A stretch of DNA of 64,000 bases from Pseudomonas rhizoryzae (lineage in GTDB: Bacteria > Pseudomonadota > Gammaproteobacteria > Pseudomonadales > Pseudomonadaceae). Below, piece by piece: positions 7,701-16,111 of the stretch; the first letter of the stretch is position 1, and each line of letters begins with the position of its first letter. The translations under genes and the position numbers were made by a program. A model generated the notes under the pieces. The model did not search any database. It was given only the letters and a program-made list of their open reading frames with translations, and was not told the DNA's origin. The DNA is taken from positions 62,001-126,000 of the forward strand of contig NZ_SULM01000004.1 in the NCBI RefSeq assembly GCF_005250615.1, in the 5' to 3' direction.

Positions 7701-8279
7701 TTAGATGGGTCTTTCCAGCGCCGTGGGATCGTTGAAGTTGGCCAGGCGTGGATCGTCCTCGGCGAAGTCGACGGCAGTGAGCCCCAGGGGCAGCAGCGCG
7801 CCGCGCGGGCTGCGTTCACCCTGGGCCCAGGCGCTGCGCAGCGCGGGCAGCAGCTGCCGGGGCAGGGCGGTGAACAACGGCTGCCAGTAGCCGCCCTGGC
7901 AGGCCATGACCGGCCCCTGGCTCGCCTGGGCGGCCGCCAGCAGTTGCTGGGCGAGGGCGGCATCGAGACGGGGCGCATCGCAGGGCAGCAGTAGAACCCA
8001 GGCATGCCGGCTCGCGGCCAGTCCAGCCAGGATGCCGGCCAGGGGGCCGGGATAGTCCGGTTCCTCGTCGGCCACTATCTGGTCGGCCCACTGGGCGTAG
8101 CGCTCGGCGTTGCGGTTGCAGGAGATGACCAGATCGTCGGTGAGCGTCCGTACCGCGCGCTGCACATGGGCGACCAAGGGCTGGCCCTGCCATTCCACCA
8201 GGCCCTTGTCGCGCCCACCCATGCGCTGCCCGCGGCCACCGGCGAGGATGAGGATGGATGTATCGGGCAACGGGGGCAT
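7701..8279 (-). CDS. mobA: Molybdenum cofactor guanylyltransferase MobA
   Basis: A 192-residue cytoplasmic nucleotidyltransferase that joins GMP from GTP to molybdopterin to give the MGD form of the cofactor. The GTP-binding signature LAGGRGQRMGGRDKGL is at residues 12-27, followed by the metal-binding LLLPCDAPRL motif near 97-106 and DYPGPLAGI. The length is normal for MobA. It is divergent from moaB (90 bp apart), so two molybdenum cofactor units start from one intergenic region. Confidence 0.93.
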   Translation of the reverse strand: MPPLPDTSILILAGGRGQRMGGRDKGLVEWQGQPLVAHVQRAVRTLTDDLVISCNRNAERYAQWADQIVADEEPDYPGPLAGILAGLAASRHAWVLLLPCDAPRLDAALAQQLLAAAQASQGPVMACQGGYWQPLFTALPRQLLPALRSAWAQGERSPRGALLPLGLTAVDFAEDDPRLANFNDPTALERPI

Positions 8280-8369
8280 GGCGAACCTGTGGCAAGCGGA
8301 GAGGTCGACGGAGGGCAGGCGGGGCCTGTGCTATAACACGACCTTTAATCCTAGCCTTGGATCGATCAG

Positions 8370-8909
8370 ATGAGCCACAAAGCCGAGGCGGTTTTCGTAC
8401 CGCTGAACATCGCCGTGTTGACGGTCAGTGACACCCGTACCTTCGACAACGATACCTCGGGTCAGCTGTTCGTCGACCGCCTGGAGTCCGCCGGCCACTT
8501 CCTCGCCGCGCGCGTGCTGCTCAAGGACGATCTCTACAAGATCCGCGCCCAGGTCGCCCAGTGGATCGCCGATGAGCAGGTCCAGGTGGTGCTGATCACC
8601 GGCGGCACCGGCTTCACCGGCCGCGACAGCACTCCCGAAGCCGTGGCCTGCCTGCTGGACAAGCAGGTGGATGGCTTCGGCGAGCTGTTCCGGCAGATTT
8701 CCGTGGCCGACATCGGCACCTCCACGGTGCAGTCCCGCGCCCTGGCCGGGCTCGCCAACGGCACCCTGGTCTGCTGCCTGCCCGGTTCCACCAATGCCTG
8801 CCGCACCGCCTGGGACGGCATCCTCGGCGAGCAGCTGGATAACCGTCATCGCCCGTGCAACTTCGTGCCCCATCTCAAGCAGGCCGAGCCTTGCGGGCCG
8901 CGCGGATGA
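8370..8909 (+). CDS. moaB: Molybdenum cofactor biosynthesis protein MoaB
   Basis: A 179-residue MoaB/Mog-family protein that adenylylates molybdopterin before metal insertion (family knowledge). The MoCF-domain motif GGTGFTGRD is at residues 78-86, with SDTRTFDNDTSG near the N-terminus and LPGSTNACRTAW near the C-terminus. It overlaps moeA by the four bases ATGA, so the two are translationally coupled. Confidence 0.92.
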   Translation: MSHKAEAVFVPLNIAVLTVSDTRTFDNDTSGQLFVDRLESAGHFLAARVLLKDDLYKIRAQVAQWIADEQVQVVLITGGTGFTGRDSTPEAVACLLDKQVDGFGELFRQISVADIGTSTVQSRALAGLANGTLVCCLPGSTNACRTAWDGILGEQLDNRHRPCNFVPHLKQAEPCGPRG

Positions 8910-10102
8910 GCCTGCTGTCCCTCGAAGAGGCGCTGGCCCGGCTACTGGCCATGGCCGCCGAAGACGGCCCCTTGCCCCAGGAGCGCGTCGCCCTGGAAGA
9001 GGCCGACGGCCGCATCCTGGCCGCGCCGCTGATCGCCGACCTGGATCTGCCGCCCTGGGACAACAGTGCCATGGACGGCTACGCCCTGCGGCTGGACGAC
9101 TGGCAAGGCGAGCCGCTGCGGGTCTCCCAGCGTATCTTCGCCGGCCAGGCGCCCGCGCCGCTGGAGCCGGGCACCTGCGCGCGGATCTTTACCGGCGCGC
9201 CGATACCGGCGGGTGCCGACTGCGTGGAGATGCAGGAAAACACCGAGGTACAGGACGATGGTCGGGTGCGTTTCCTCGAAGCCTTGCGTCCGGCGCGCAA
9301 CATCCGGCGCCGTGGCAACGAGGTGAAGGTCGGGGACGAGGTGCTGTCGGCCGGTACGGCCCTTGGGCCGGTTGAACTGGGTGTCGCCGCCTCCCTCGGT
9401 CGCGCCCGGCTCGACGTCTATCGGCGTCCCAGGGTCGCGGTACTCTCGACCGGTGACGAACTGGTCGTGCCCGGCCAGCCCTTGGGGCCGGGGCAGATCT
9501 ACAACAGCAATCGGGCCCTGCTAATCAGTTGGCTGAAGCGCCTGGGCTGCGAGGTGTCGGACCAGGGCATCCTGCCGGATGACCTGGAGCAGACCCGTAC
9601 CCGGCTGGCGTCGCTGCAGGCCGATCTCATCCTCTCCACTGGTGGCGTTTCGGTGGGCGAGGCCGATTTTCTCGGCCAGGCGTTGCGCGAAGCGGGCGAG
9701 CTGACCCTCTGGAAGCTGGCGCTCAAGCCGGGCAAGCCGCTGACCTGCGGGCGCTTCCGCGGCATGCCGGTGATCGGCCTACCGGGTAACCCGGCGTCGA
9801 CCCTGGTGACCTTCGGCTTGCTGGCGCGGCCCTACCTGCTGCGCCGGGCCGGCAAGATCGACGTAGCGCCCTTGAGTATCGAGGTGCCGGCCGGTTTCGA
9901 CTGGCCCCGCGGCGGGGCCCGCCGCGAATACCAGCGGGCGCGTCTCGAAGAGGGGCGCGCGGTGCCCCATCGCAACCAGGGTTCCAATGTGCTGCAGACG
10001 GCGGCCTGGGCCCACGGCTTGGTGGAGATCCGCGAGGATCGCACCTTCGGCGTCGGCGATCCGGTGCGCTTCATACCGCTGGCGGAGTTGTTCAAGGCCT
10101 AG
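8906..10102 (+). CDS. moeA: Molybdopterin molybdotransferase MoeA
   Basis: A 398-residue enzyme that inserts molybdate into adenylylated molybdopterin. DNSAMDGYA (52-60) at the end of the N-terminal segment, STGGVSVGEADF in the MoCF-like domain and GLPGNPAST in the C-terminal third are all typical. The ATG at 8906 overlaps the moaB stop (ATGA). A 17-bp hairpin follows six bases after the stop, so moaB-moeA form one transcription unit. Confidence 0.94.
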   Translation: MSLLSLEEALARLLAMAAEDGPLPQERVALEEADGRILAAPLIADLDLPPWDNSAMDGYALRLDDWQGEPLRVSQRIFAGQAPAPLEPGTCARIFTGAPIPAGADCVEMQENTEVQDDGRVRFLEALRPARNIRRRGNEVKVGDEVLSAGTALGPVELGVAASLGRARLDVYRRPRVAVLSTGDELVVPGQPLGPGQIYNSNRALLISWLKRLGCEVSDQGILPDDLEQTRTRLASLQADLILSTGGVSVGEADFLGQALREAGELTLWKLALKPGKPLTCGRFRGMPVIGLPGNPASTLVTFGLLARPYLLRRAGKIDVAPLSIEVPAGFDWPRGGARREYQRARLEEGRAVPHRNQGSNVLQTAAWAHGLVEIREDRTFGVGDPVRFIPLAELFKA

Positions 10103-10107
10103 CGCCC

Positions 10108-10143
10108 GGCGGAAAAGTTGCCGCGCGGCGACACTTTTCCGCC
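10108..10143 (+). terminator. Long hairpin after moeA
   Basis: GGCGGAAAAGT (10108-10118) pairs perfectly with ACTTTTCCGCC (10133-10143), and the inner GCCGC/GCGGC bases extend the stem. It is a strong hairpin without a terminal T run on the plus strand. It probably ends the moaB-moeA transcript. Confidence 0.6.
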
Positions 10144-10279
10144 AAAGCCCAGCGAGCCGGCCGGCGCGACTGAACCGTGGCCGGCGGCCCACAGTCCTAG
10201 TCTGCAGAATCGCATGCCGGGCGCTGCCCGGCGCCTGACGTGGCATCTCGCCGCGCAGAGCCAACCTTGGACGACGCTC

Positions 10280-11224
10280 ATGACGACTACAGGCACCCTG
10301 GCTGACGCAGCCCTGGTCATCCTCAATGGCAAGGAAACCGGTAACGAAGAGGTCCGCGCCGCGATCCTCGAACGGCGCGAAGCCGGTCATCGCATCGACG
10401 TGCGGGTGACCTGGGAAGAACAGGATGCGGCCCGTTTCGTCGAGCAGGCCACCCGGGAAGGCTATGGCACCCTGGTCGCGGCGGGTGGCGATGGCACCCT
10501 GCGCGCGGTCGCCGAGGCCATGGCTCAGAATCACTCTCAGGCGCGCCTCGGCCTGTTGCCGCTGGGCACCGCCAATGACTTCGCCAATGCCGCCGGGGTA
10601 CCGCTGGAGCCGGCGGCCGCGCTGGCGCTGCTCGACGGGCCGGTCAGTACCATCGATCTGGTGGCGGCCGACGGCCAGCTGTTCCTCAACATGGCGACCG
10701 GTGGCTTCGGCTCCCAGGTCACCGCCAACACGCCGGGTGAACTCAAGCGCCTGCTCGGCGGCGCCGCTTATCTGCTCACCGGCCTGACCCGCTTCGCCGA
10801 GGTGCACTCGGCCAATGGCCGTTTCCGCGGTCCGGGTTTCGAATGGGAAGGCGAATTCCTCGCCCTTGGCATCGGCAATGGTCGCCAGGCTGGCGGCGGC
10901 CATGTGCTCTGTCCCACCGCCCTGGTCAACGACGGTCTGCTCGACGTCGGTATCCTACCGGCGTCCCAGGATGTACTCGGCACCCTCGGAGAGTTTCTCA
11001 GCAAGGGGTTCAGCACCGAGGAGATGTTCATCCGGGCGCGTCTGCCCTGGGTCGAGCTGGAAGCGGCCGAGGGGCTGGACATGAATCTCGACGGCGAGCC
11101 GGTCAAGCGCGACCGGGTGAGATTCGAAGTGCGTCCGGGTATCCTGCAAGTCCACCTGCCGGTGGATTCGCCTCTGCTGGGCGCCACCGCCGGCACCTTG
11201 ACCGAACCGGCGGTGACATCCTGA
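10280..11224 (+). CDS. yegS: YegS-type lipid kinase (diacylglycerol kinase family)
   Basis: A 314-residue DAGK-catalytic-domain protein. GGDGTL is at residues 69-74 and GTANDFA at 97-103, both in the ATP-binding fold. A C-terminal beta-sandwich region ends in the motif LDGEPV. E. coli YegS phosphorylates phosphatidylglycerol, and the substrate here is not visible from sequence. The ATG at 10280 fits the family start. crtZ follows 22 bp after the stop and probably shares its transcript. Confidence 0.87.
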   Translation: MTTTGTLADAALVILNGKETGNEEVRAAILERREAGHRIDVRVTWEEQDAARFVEQATREGYGTLVAAGGDGTLRAVAEAMAQNHSQARLGLLPLGTANDFANAAGVPLEPAAALALLDGPVSTIDLVAADGQLFLNMATGGFGSQVTANTPGELKRLLGGAAYLLTGLTRFAEVHSANGRFRGPGFEWEGEFLALGIGNGRQAGGGHVLCPTALVNDGLLDVGILPASQDVLGTLGEFLSKGFSTEEMFIRARLPWVELEAAEGLDMNLDGEPVKRDRVRFEVRPGILQVHLPVDSPLLGATAGTLTEPAVTS

Positions 11225-11246
11225 CCAAGCGCCCGCGGAGGTAACG

Positions 11247-11774
11247 TTGGAGCTACTGATCAATGCGGGAATCGTGCTGGCGACCGTGGCGGGCATGGAG
11301 GGCTTCGCCTGGTGGTCGCACAAGTACATCATGCACGGCTGGGGCTGGGGCTGGCATGAGTCGCACCATCGGCCGCGCACGGGCTGGTTCGAGAAGAACG
11401 ATCTCTACGCCGTCGTCTTCGCTGGCCTGGCGATCCTGCTGATCGCCCTGGGCAACGCCGGCTATTGGCGCCTGGAATGGATAGGCGCGGGCATGACGCT
11501 CTATGGCTTGCTGTACTTCATCGCCCACGACGGCCTGGTGCATCAGCGCTGGCCGTTCCGCTACGTGCCCCGCAGCGGCTATCTCAAGCGGCTCTATCAG
11601 GCGCACCGCATGCATCACGCGGTCGATGGGCGCGAGGGCTGTGTATCGTTCGGCTTTCTGCTGGCGCCTTCCACCCAGAGACTCAAGCGACAGCTGCGCG
11701 AGATTCACGGTGGCGCCCTGGATTCCTCGCGCGAACGCAAGGCCCGTGAGCCAGTGAAAGAGGGGTTGGAATAG
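11247..11774 (+). CDS. crtZ: Beta-carotene hydroxylase CrtZ
   Basis: A 175-residue integral membrane di-iron hydroxylase that converts beta-carotene to zeaxanthin through cryptoxanthin. The four His clusters are intact: HKYIMH (25-30), HESHH (37-41), HDGLVH (94-99) and HRMHH (120-124), with hydrophobic segments between them. The start is TTG with a near-perfect GGAGGT site at 11238-11243. It lies outside the main crt operon, 22 bp behind the lipid kinase gene, and is separated from crtB by a convergent gene. A hairpin terminator follows. Confidence 0.95.
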   Translation: MELLINAGIVLATVAGMEGFAWWSHKYIMHGWGWGWHESHHRPRTGWFEKNDLYAVVFAGLAILLIALGNAGYWRLEWIGAGMTLYGLLYFIAHDGLVHQRWPFRYVPRSGYLKRLYQAHRMHHAVDGREGCVSFGFLLAPSTQRLKRQLREIHGGALDSSRERKAREPVKEGLE

Positions 11775-11782
11775 AAGAGGGC

Positions 11783-11800
11783 GCGCCTCCGTAGAGGCGC
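11783..11800. terminator. Hairpin between crtZ and convergent gene
   Basis: GCGCCTC-CGTA-GAGGCGC, a 7-bp stem nine bases after the crtZ stop and ten before the stop of the convergent gene. It is likely bidirectional. Confidence 0.6.
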
Positions 11801-11810
11801 TACCGAAGGA

Positions 11811-12341
11811 TCAGGCGACGGCGGGAGTGTCGTAGGCGGCGAACAGCGAATGGGCGTACTGGCTGCGCTCGCTTTCGTTGCGCAGCAGGTCGATGAATTC
11901 CTTGGCCGGCGGATTCAGGGTGCCCGCAGCGGCGGCGCTCACCACCTCGGCCTGTTCACCCGCGGCCAGCTCGGCGAAGCCGACGCCCAGGCGGTCCAGG
12001 CAATAGGCATCCACCACGGCCAGGCCATCGCGCAGCAGATCGCGCAGGTTGGCGCCCTGCTGGACCTGGGCCTGCTCGTCGAAGGGATCGACGATGTTGG
12101 AGCGATCACCATGGGCATAGGGGGTGAGCATGTGGCGGTCGATGAATTCGGGCAGGCGGGTATCGGCCTGCTCGCTGTCGGCCTGCAGGTGGACGCATAG
12201 GGCGACCAGGGTACGCCACTGGGTGGCGTTGAAGAATTCGGGTTTGTAGCCGGACTGCGCGTTACCGGAAAGGCCAAGGGCAAGTACTGAAGAGGAGGCA
12301 GCGAAGCTAGCGTGCGAAACAGCCGTTTCCGTCTTGTGCAT
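11811..12341 (-). CDS. Gluconate 2-dehydrogenase subunit 3-like protein, orphan
   Basis: A 176-residue protein resembling the small subunit (subunit 3) of membrane FAD-dependent gluconate dehydrogenases. The supporting landmarks are PEFFNATQW, LPEFIDRHMLTPYAHGD and AVVDAYCLDRLG, with a C-terminal PAKEFIDLLRN. The family normally has a twin-arginine signal and lies next to a GMC-type flavoprotein and a cytochrome c. Here there is no RR motif and no partner gene. The C-terminal glycine-rich end of typical members is replaced by SQYAHSLFAAYDTPAVA. The start is ATG at 12341, with TTG at 12347 as the alternative. It is wedged between crtZ and crtB. The assignment is by remembered family pattern. 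Confidence 0.6.
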   Translation of the reverse strand: MHKTETAVSHASFAASSSVLALGLSGNAQSGYKPEFFNATQWRTLVALCVHLQADSEQADTRLPEFIDRHMLTPYAHGDRSNIVDPFDEQAQVQQGANLRDLLRDGLAVVDAYCLDRLGVGFAELAAGEQAEVVSAAAAGTLNPPAKEFIDLLRNESERSQYAHSLFAAYDTPAVA

Positions 12342-12513
12342 GTGCAAATCCCATACTCTTAGGCTGACTACCGGATGCGGCCCTCTGGCTCAGGCATCCA
12401 TCCATCCGCGTCCCGCGTGGGGTCGCTTTAATCTGACCCGTTTATCGCATAAAAGTTTGCTGGCGTGCACCCCCAAGGTGCGCACAAATGTGACTGCCAC
12501 GCGACGGCCGACG

Positions 12514-13449
12514 TCAGCGGCGCGGTCGGGTCCAGAGTTCGGTTGGGCGCGGCTCGTTGCGCTGGTGCCGGGAGAGCATGGCGCGGGCCGCACCGCGACA
12601 GACCAGCCGCAGCTTGTCGGCGGTGCTGGTGCTGACCCGCTGGTCCCAGGCATGGGCACCTAGTTGCAGTACGTGTACGCCGATCTCGCGATAGACGCCG
12701 CGGGCGGTGGCGATGGCCCAGGCCGAGCGCAGGGGGAGGGCGGCGATGCCCTGGCGCGCCGAGTCGTAGTAGGGCTCGGCGAGTCGCACCAGGCGTTCGG
12801 CCAGTTGCGCCACGGCCGCGCGGTGCTGGGGTTCCGCCAGCTCGGCAGCCGGCACGCCGAGTTCGTCGAGCCACTGCCGGGGTAGGTAGATGCGGCCGAT
12901 GCGGGCGTCCTCGACGATGTCGCGGGCGATGTTGGTGAGTTGGAAGGCCAGGCCCAGGTCGCAGGCGCGATCCAGGGTTTCCTCGTCTGTGGCGCCCATG
13001 ATGCGCGCCATCATCACGCCCACCACCCCGGCGACGTGGTAGCAATACTCCAGGGTGTCTTCCAGCTCCACATAGACTCGCTCTTCCACGTCCATGCGAA
13101 AGCCGGCCAGATGGTCCAGCGGCAACGCCAGGGGGATGCCGTGGCGCTTGACCACGCGCTGGAAGGCGGCGAAGGCCGGGTCGCTCAGGGGCTCGTCGGT
13201 GTAGGCGGCCCGGGTCAGGCGTTCCAGCTCGGCCAGCCGTGCCTGGCCGGCGCGCCGGTCGCCGTCGACCTGGCCATGGCCCAGTTCCTGGCCGTCGATG
13301 ACGTCGTCGCAATGGCGGCACCAGGCATAGAGCAGCACCGCGCTCTCGCGGGTCTCGGGGGCGAACAGCTTGGCGGCGGCGGCAAAACTCTTGGAGCCGA
13401 CGGCGATGCTCTGTTCGGCGTGGTCGACGACGTCGTTCGTGGCGGTCAT
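12514..13449 (-). CDS. crtB: Phytoene synthase CrtB
   Basis: A 311-residue head-to-head prenyl synthase that condenses two geranylgeranyl diphosphates to phytoene. The first Asp motif HCDDVIDG is at 47-53 and the second region NIARDIVEDARIGRIYLP follows the helix with QLTN. It is the last gene of the minus-strand crt operon, and its ATG overlaps the crtI stop (ATGA). The length is typical of Pantoea-type CrtB. Confidence 0.95.
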   Translation of the reverse strand: MTATNDVVDHAEQSIAVGSKSFAAAAKLFAPETRESAVLLYAWCRHCDDVIDGQELGHGQVDGDRRAGQARLAELERLTRAAYTDEPLSDPAFAAFQRVVKRHGIPLALPLDHLAGFRMDVEERVYVELEDTLEYCYHVAGVVGVMMARIMGATDEETLDRACDLGLAFQLTNIARDIVEDARIGRIYLPRQWLDELGVPAAELAEPQHRAAVAQLAERLVRLAEPYYDSARQGIAALPLRSAWAIATARGVYREIGVHVLQLGAHAWDQRVSTSTADKLRLVCRGAARAMLSRHQRNEPRPTELWTRPRR

Positions 13450-14948
13450 GGCTGGCCGTGCTCCTCGAGGATGACGCTGGCGGTGGCCTTGGCCGACCCC
13501 ACCACGCCCGGTACGCCGGCGCCGGGATGGGTGCCCGCACCGACCAGGTAGAGGTTGGGAATGACAGTATCGCGATTGTGCGGCCGGAACCAGGCGCTCT
13601 GGGTGAGGATGGGTTCCAGGGAAAAGGCCGAACCGAGGTGGGCGTTCAGCTCCTGGCGGAAATCGGCCGGGGTGAAGATGCGCGAGGTGACCAGGTGCTC
13701 GCGCAGGCCCGGCATGTAGCGTTCTTCCAGGTAGGCGAGGATCTTGTCTCTCAGGCGCGGGCCTTCGACGCTCCAGTCGACGTCGGCATTGCCCAGGTGT
13801 GGCACCGGCGCCAAGACGTAGTGAGAGCTCTGGCCGGGTGGCGCCAGGGAGGGGTCGGTGACGCAGGGCGAGTGCAGGTAGAGCGAGAAGTCGTCGGGCA
13901 CGCCGGGGCCCTTGAACAGCTCGTCGATCAGTCCGCGATAGCGCTGGCCGAAGCAGACCATGTGGTGCTCCAGGCCCACCGGCGGCTGGTTGAGGCCAAA
14001 GTGGATGACGAACAGCGACATGCTGTGTCTCTTGCGCTTGAGCCTGTTGCTCTCGACCACCCCATGGGTGTGATGGCCGAGCAGCTTGCGATAGGTATGC
14101 ACCACATCGGCGTTGGAGGCCACCAGGTCGGCGTCGAGCCGGCTGCCATCCGCCAGGCAGACACCGGTGGCGCGATTGCCCTCGGTGAGGATGCGCTCCA
14201 CCGGTGCGTTCAGCCGCAACTCACCGCCCAGGTCGGCGAAGAGCTTCAGCAGTCCCAGGACCAGTTGATGGGTGCCGCCTTTGGCGAACCAGACCCCCCA
14301 CTTGCGCTCCAGCGCATGGATCAGCGCGTAGATCGAGGAGGTGGCGAAGGGATTGCCGCCCACCAGCAAGGTGTGGAACGACAGGGTCTGGCGCAGTTTT
14401 TCGTTCTTCACGAAACCCGAGACCTGGGTATAGACGCTGCGCCAGGCGGTGAGCTGGGCGAGCTTGGGCGCGGCGGCGAGCATGTCGCCGACCTTGAGAA
14501 AGGGCTTGGCACCGAGGCGCAGATAGCCTTCTTCGAAGACCGCCTGGGAATAGGCGAGGAAGCGCTGGTAGCCGGCGACGTCGTCCGGCTCCAGGGCGCG
14601 GATCTGTTCGTCCAGCCGGGCCTGGTCGTTGACGTAGTCGAAGCGGGTGCCGTCTTCCCAGCACAGCTGATAGAAGGGGCTGACCGGCAGCAACTCGACG
14701 TAGTCGCTCATCTTCCTGCCACTCAGCGCGAAGAGTTCCTCCAGCGCCGAAGGATCGGTGATGACGGTGGGGCCGGCGTCGAAGGTGAAGCCGGCGTCGT
14801 GATAGACGTAGGCGCGACCGCCCGGCTTGTCGCGGCCCTCGATGAGGGTGGTGGCGATGCCGGCGGATTGCAGGCGAATCGCCAGGGCGATACCGCCAAA
14901 GCCAGCGCCGATGACGATGGCCCGCTTGGGCGCGTTACCTTGGGTCAT
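13446..14948 (-). CDS. crtI: Phytoene desaturase CrtI
   Basis: A 500-residue FAD enzyme that desaturates phytoene stepwise to lycopene. The N-terminal dinucleotide fold reads VIGAGFGGIALAIRL, followed by KPGGRAYVY and TFDAGPTVITDP. The C-terminal bacterial-type signature PGAGVPGVVGSAKATA is intact. The ATG at 14948 is fixed by a four-base ATGA overlap with crtY, and the open frame extends further upstream only by chance. Confidence 0.96.
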   Translation of the reverse strand: MTQGNAPKRAIVIGAGFGGIALAIRLQSAGIATTLIEGRDKPGGRAYVYHDAGFTFDAGPTVITDPSALEELFALSGRKMSDYVELLPVSPFYQLCWEDGTRFDYVNDQARLDEQIRALEPDDVAGYQRFLAYSQAVFEEGYLRLGAKPFLKVGDMLAAAPKLAQLTAWRSVYTQVSGFVKNEKLRQTLSFHTLLVGGNPFATSSIYALIHALERKWGVWFAKGGTHQLVLGLLKLFADLGGELRLNAPVERILTEGNRATGVCLADGSRLDADLVASNADVVHTYRKLLGHHTHGVVESNRLKRKRHSMSLFVIHFGLNQPPVGLEHHMVCFGQRYRGLIDELFKGPGVPDDFSLYLHSPCVTDPSLAPPGQSSHYVLAPVPHLGNADVDWSVEGPRLRDKILAYLEERYMPGLREHLVTSRIFTPADFRQELNAHLGSAFSLEPILTQSAWFRPHNRDTVIPNLYLVGAGTHPGAGVPGVVGSAKATASVILEEHGQP

Positions 14949-16111
14949 GGTGCTTCCTTGAACTGAGGAGGACGAGCCAGGGCGGCATCCAGCGCCGGTT
15001 TCAGCGGTACCGGCGGTTTGCCGGAGAGGATGCGCAGCCGATCGAACGAAGTGAGGCGACCCGCATAGAAGCGCTGGATCAGCGGTTCGGCGAGGCCATA
15101 GAAACGTTGCATGACGCGCACCCGATGCTCGGGGCGGCCGGCCAGGAAGAGCATGCGGTTGAGCAGGCGGAAGAAGCCCTGGCGCTGCCAGCGTCGCCGC
15201 GCGTAGGCGTGCAGGCTGTGGCGCAGCGCCTCGGTCGAGGTGAAGGCTTGGGCGGCCAGGTGTTCGGCCAATTGCACCGCTTCGGGCAGCGAGTAGCCGG
15301 TGGTGGGGTGGAACAGGCCGGCTGCCAGCCCTATGGGGGCGCCGGCCTCGACGTTGCGCCAATAGTGTTCGAGGTCGCCGCCGAGGGTGATGGGCAGGAC
15401 GCCCTGTTCTTCGCGCAGCACCTCGGCGATTTCCCAGCCTTGGTGATCGGCGTAGTCACGGAGGTGTTGGCGCAGGCGCTCGACCGGCAGACTCTCGCCA
15501 TCGGCGTAGTAGGTGTCTTCGATGAGCAGCCGATCCGGCGCCAGGGGCAGGCTGTAGACGAAGCGATAGCCATCCAGCTGGTTGACCGTGGCGTCCATCA
15601 CTATGGGTTCGGCGAGGCCGTGGGGACGGGCGAGGCGCACCTCCTGGCCGAGGAATTTCTGGTAGCCCAGCCAGAGCGCCGGGTCGCTGCGCGGCCCACG
15701 CGCATCGATCACCGTGCTGGCCTGCATGGCTGAGCCATCGGCGAAGACCACGCCGTCGTCTTCCAGGCGTGCCACCGCGCGCCCCAGCAGCAGGCGCTCG
15801 GCCGGCAGCCGCGTGCGCAGGACCTCGTCGAAACGCTCGGCACTGATGCTGGCATAGCCGCTGCCGAGGTGACGGCGGCGATGGGGGAAGCGCACCTCGT
15901 AGCCGGGCCAGCGATGGGCGACCAGCGGCGCGATCCAGGCATGTTGCGCCGGCGTCAGGTCCGGCTGGTGGAAGGACCAGGTATGGTTGCCGCCCAAGCG
16001 TGGCTCGGCTTCCACCAGTCGCCAGTCCACTTCCGGACGGGTCTCGGCCAGGCGCAGGGCGAGCAAGCCGCCGGCCAGGCCGCCGCCGACGATCAGCAGC
16101 TCAGGACGCAC
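14945..16111 (-). CDS. crtY: Lycopene beta-cyclase CrtY
   Basis: A 388-residue flavoprotein that cyclises both ends of lycopene to give beta-carotene. The N-terminal fold LLIVGGGLAGGLLALRL, GGNHTWSFH and the mid-protein YLDPxL-like region agree with Pantoea-type CrtY. I chose GTG at 16111 because GAGGAG lies seven bases upstream. An in-frame ATG at 16138 would overlap crtX by 38 bp and has no ribosome binding site. With GTG the overlap with crtX is 11 bp. Confidence 0.94.
   Translation of the reverse strand: MRPELLIVGGGLAGGLLALRLAETRPEVDWRLVEAEPRLGGNHTWSFHQPDLTPAQHAWIAPLVAHRWPGYEVRFPHRRRHLGSGYASISAERFDEVLRTRLPAERLLLGRAVARLEDDGVVFADGSAMQASTVIDARGPRSDPALWLGYQKFLGQEVRLARPHGLAEPIVMDATVNQLDGYRFVYSLPLAPDRLLIEDTYYADGESLPVERLRQHLRDYADHQGWEIAEVLREEQGVLPITLGGDLEHYWRNVEAGAPIGLAAGLFHPTTGYSLPEAVQLAEHLAAQAFTSTEALRHSLHAYARRRWQRQGFFRLLNRMLFLAGRPEHRVRVMQRFYGLAEPLIQRFYAGRLTSFDRLRILSGKPPVPLKPALDAALARPPQFKEAP

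Noticed and set aside
13458-14966. A 502-codon open frame on the plus strand across crtI
   Set aside because: It is the mirror frame of a high-GC gene. crtI on the other strand has full family motifs and coupled start and stop codons.
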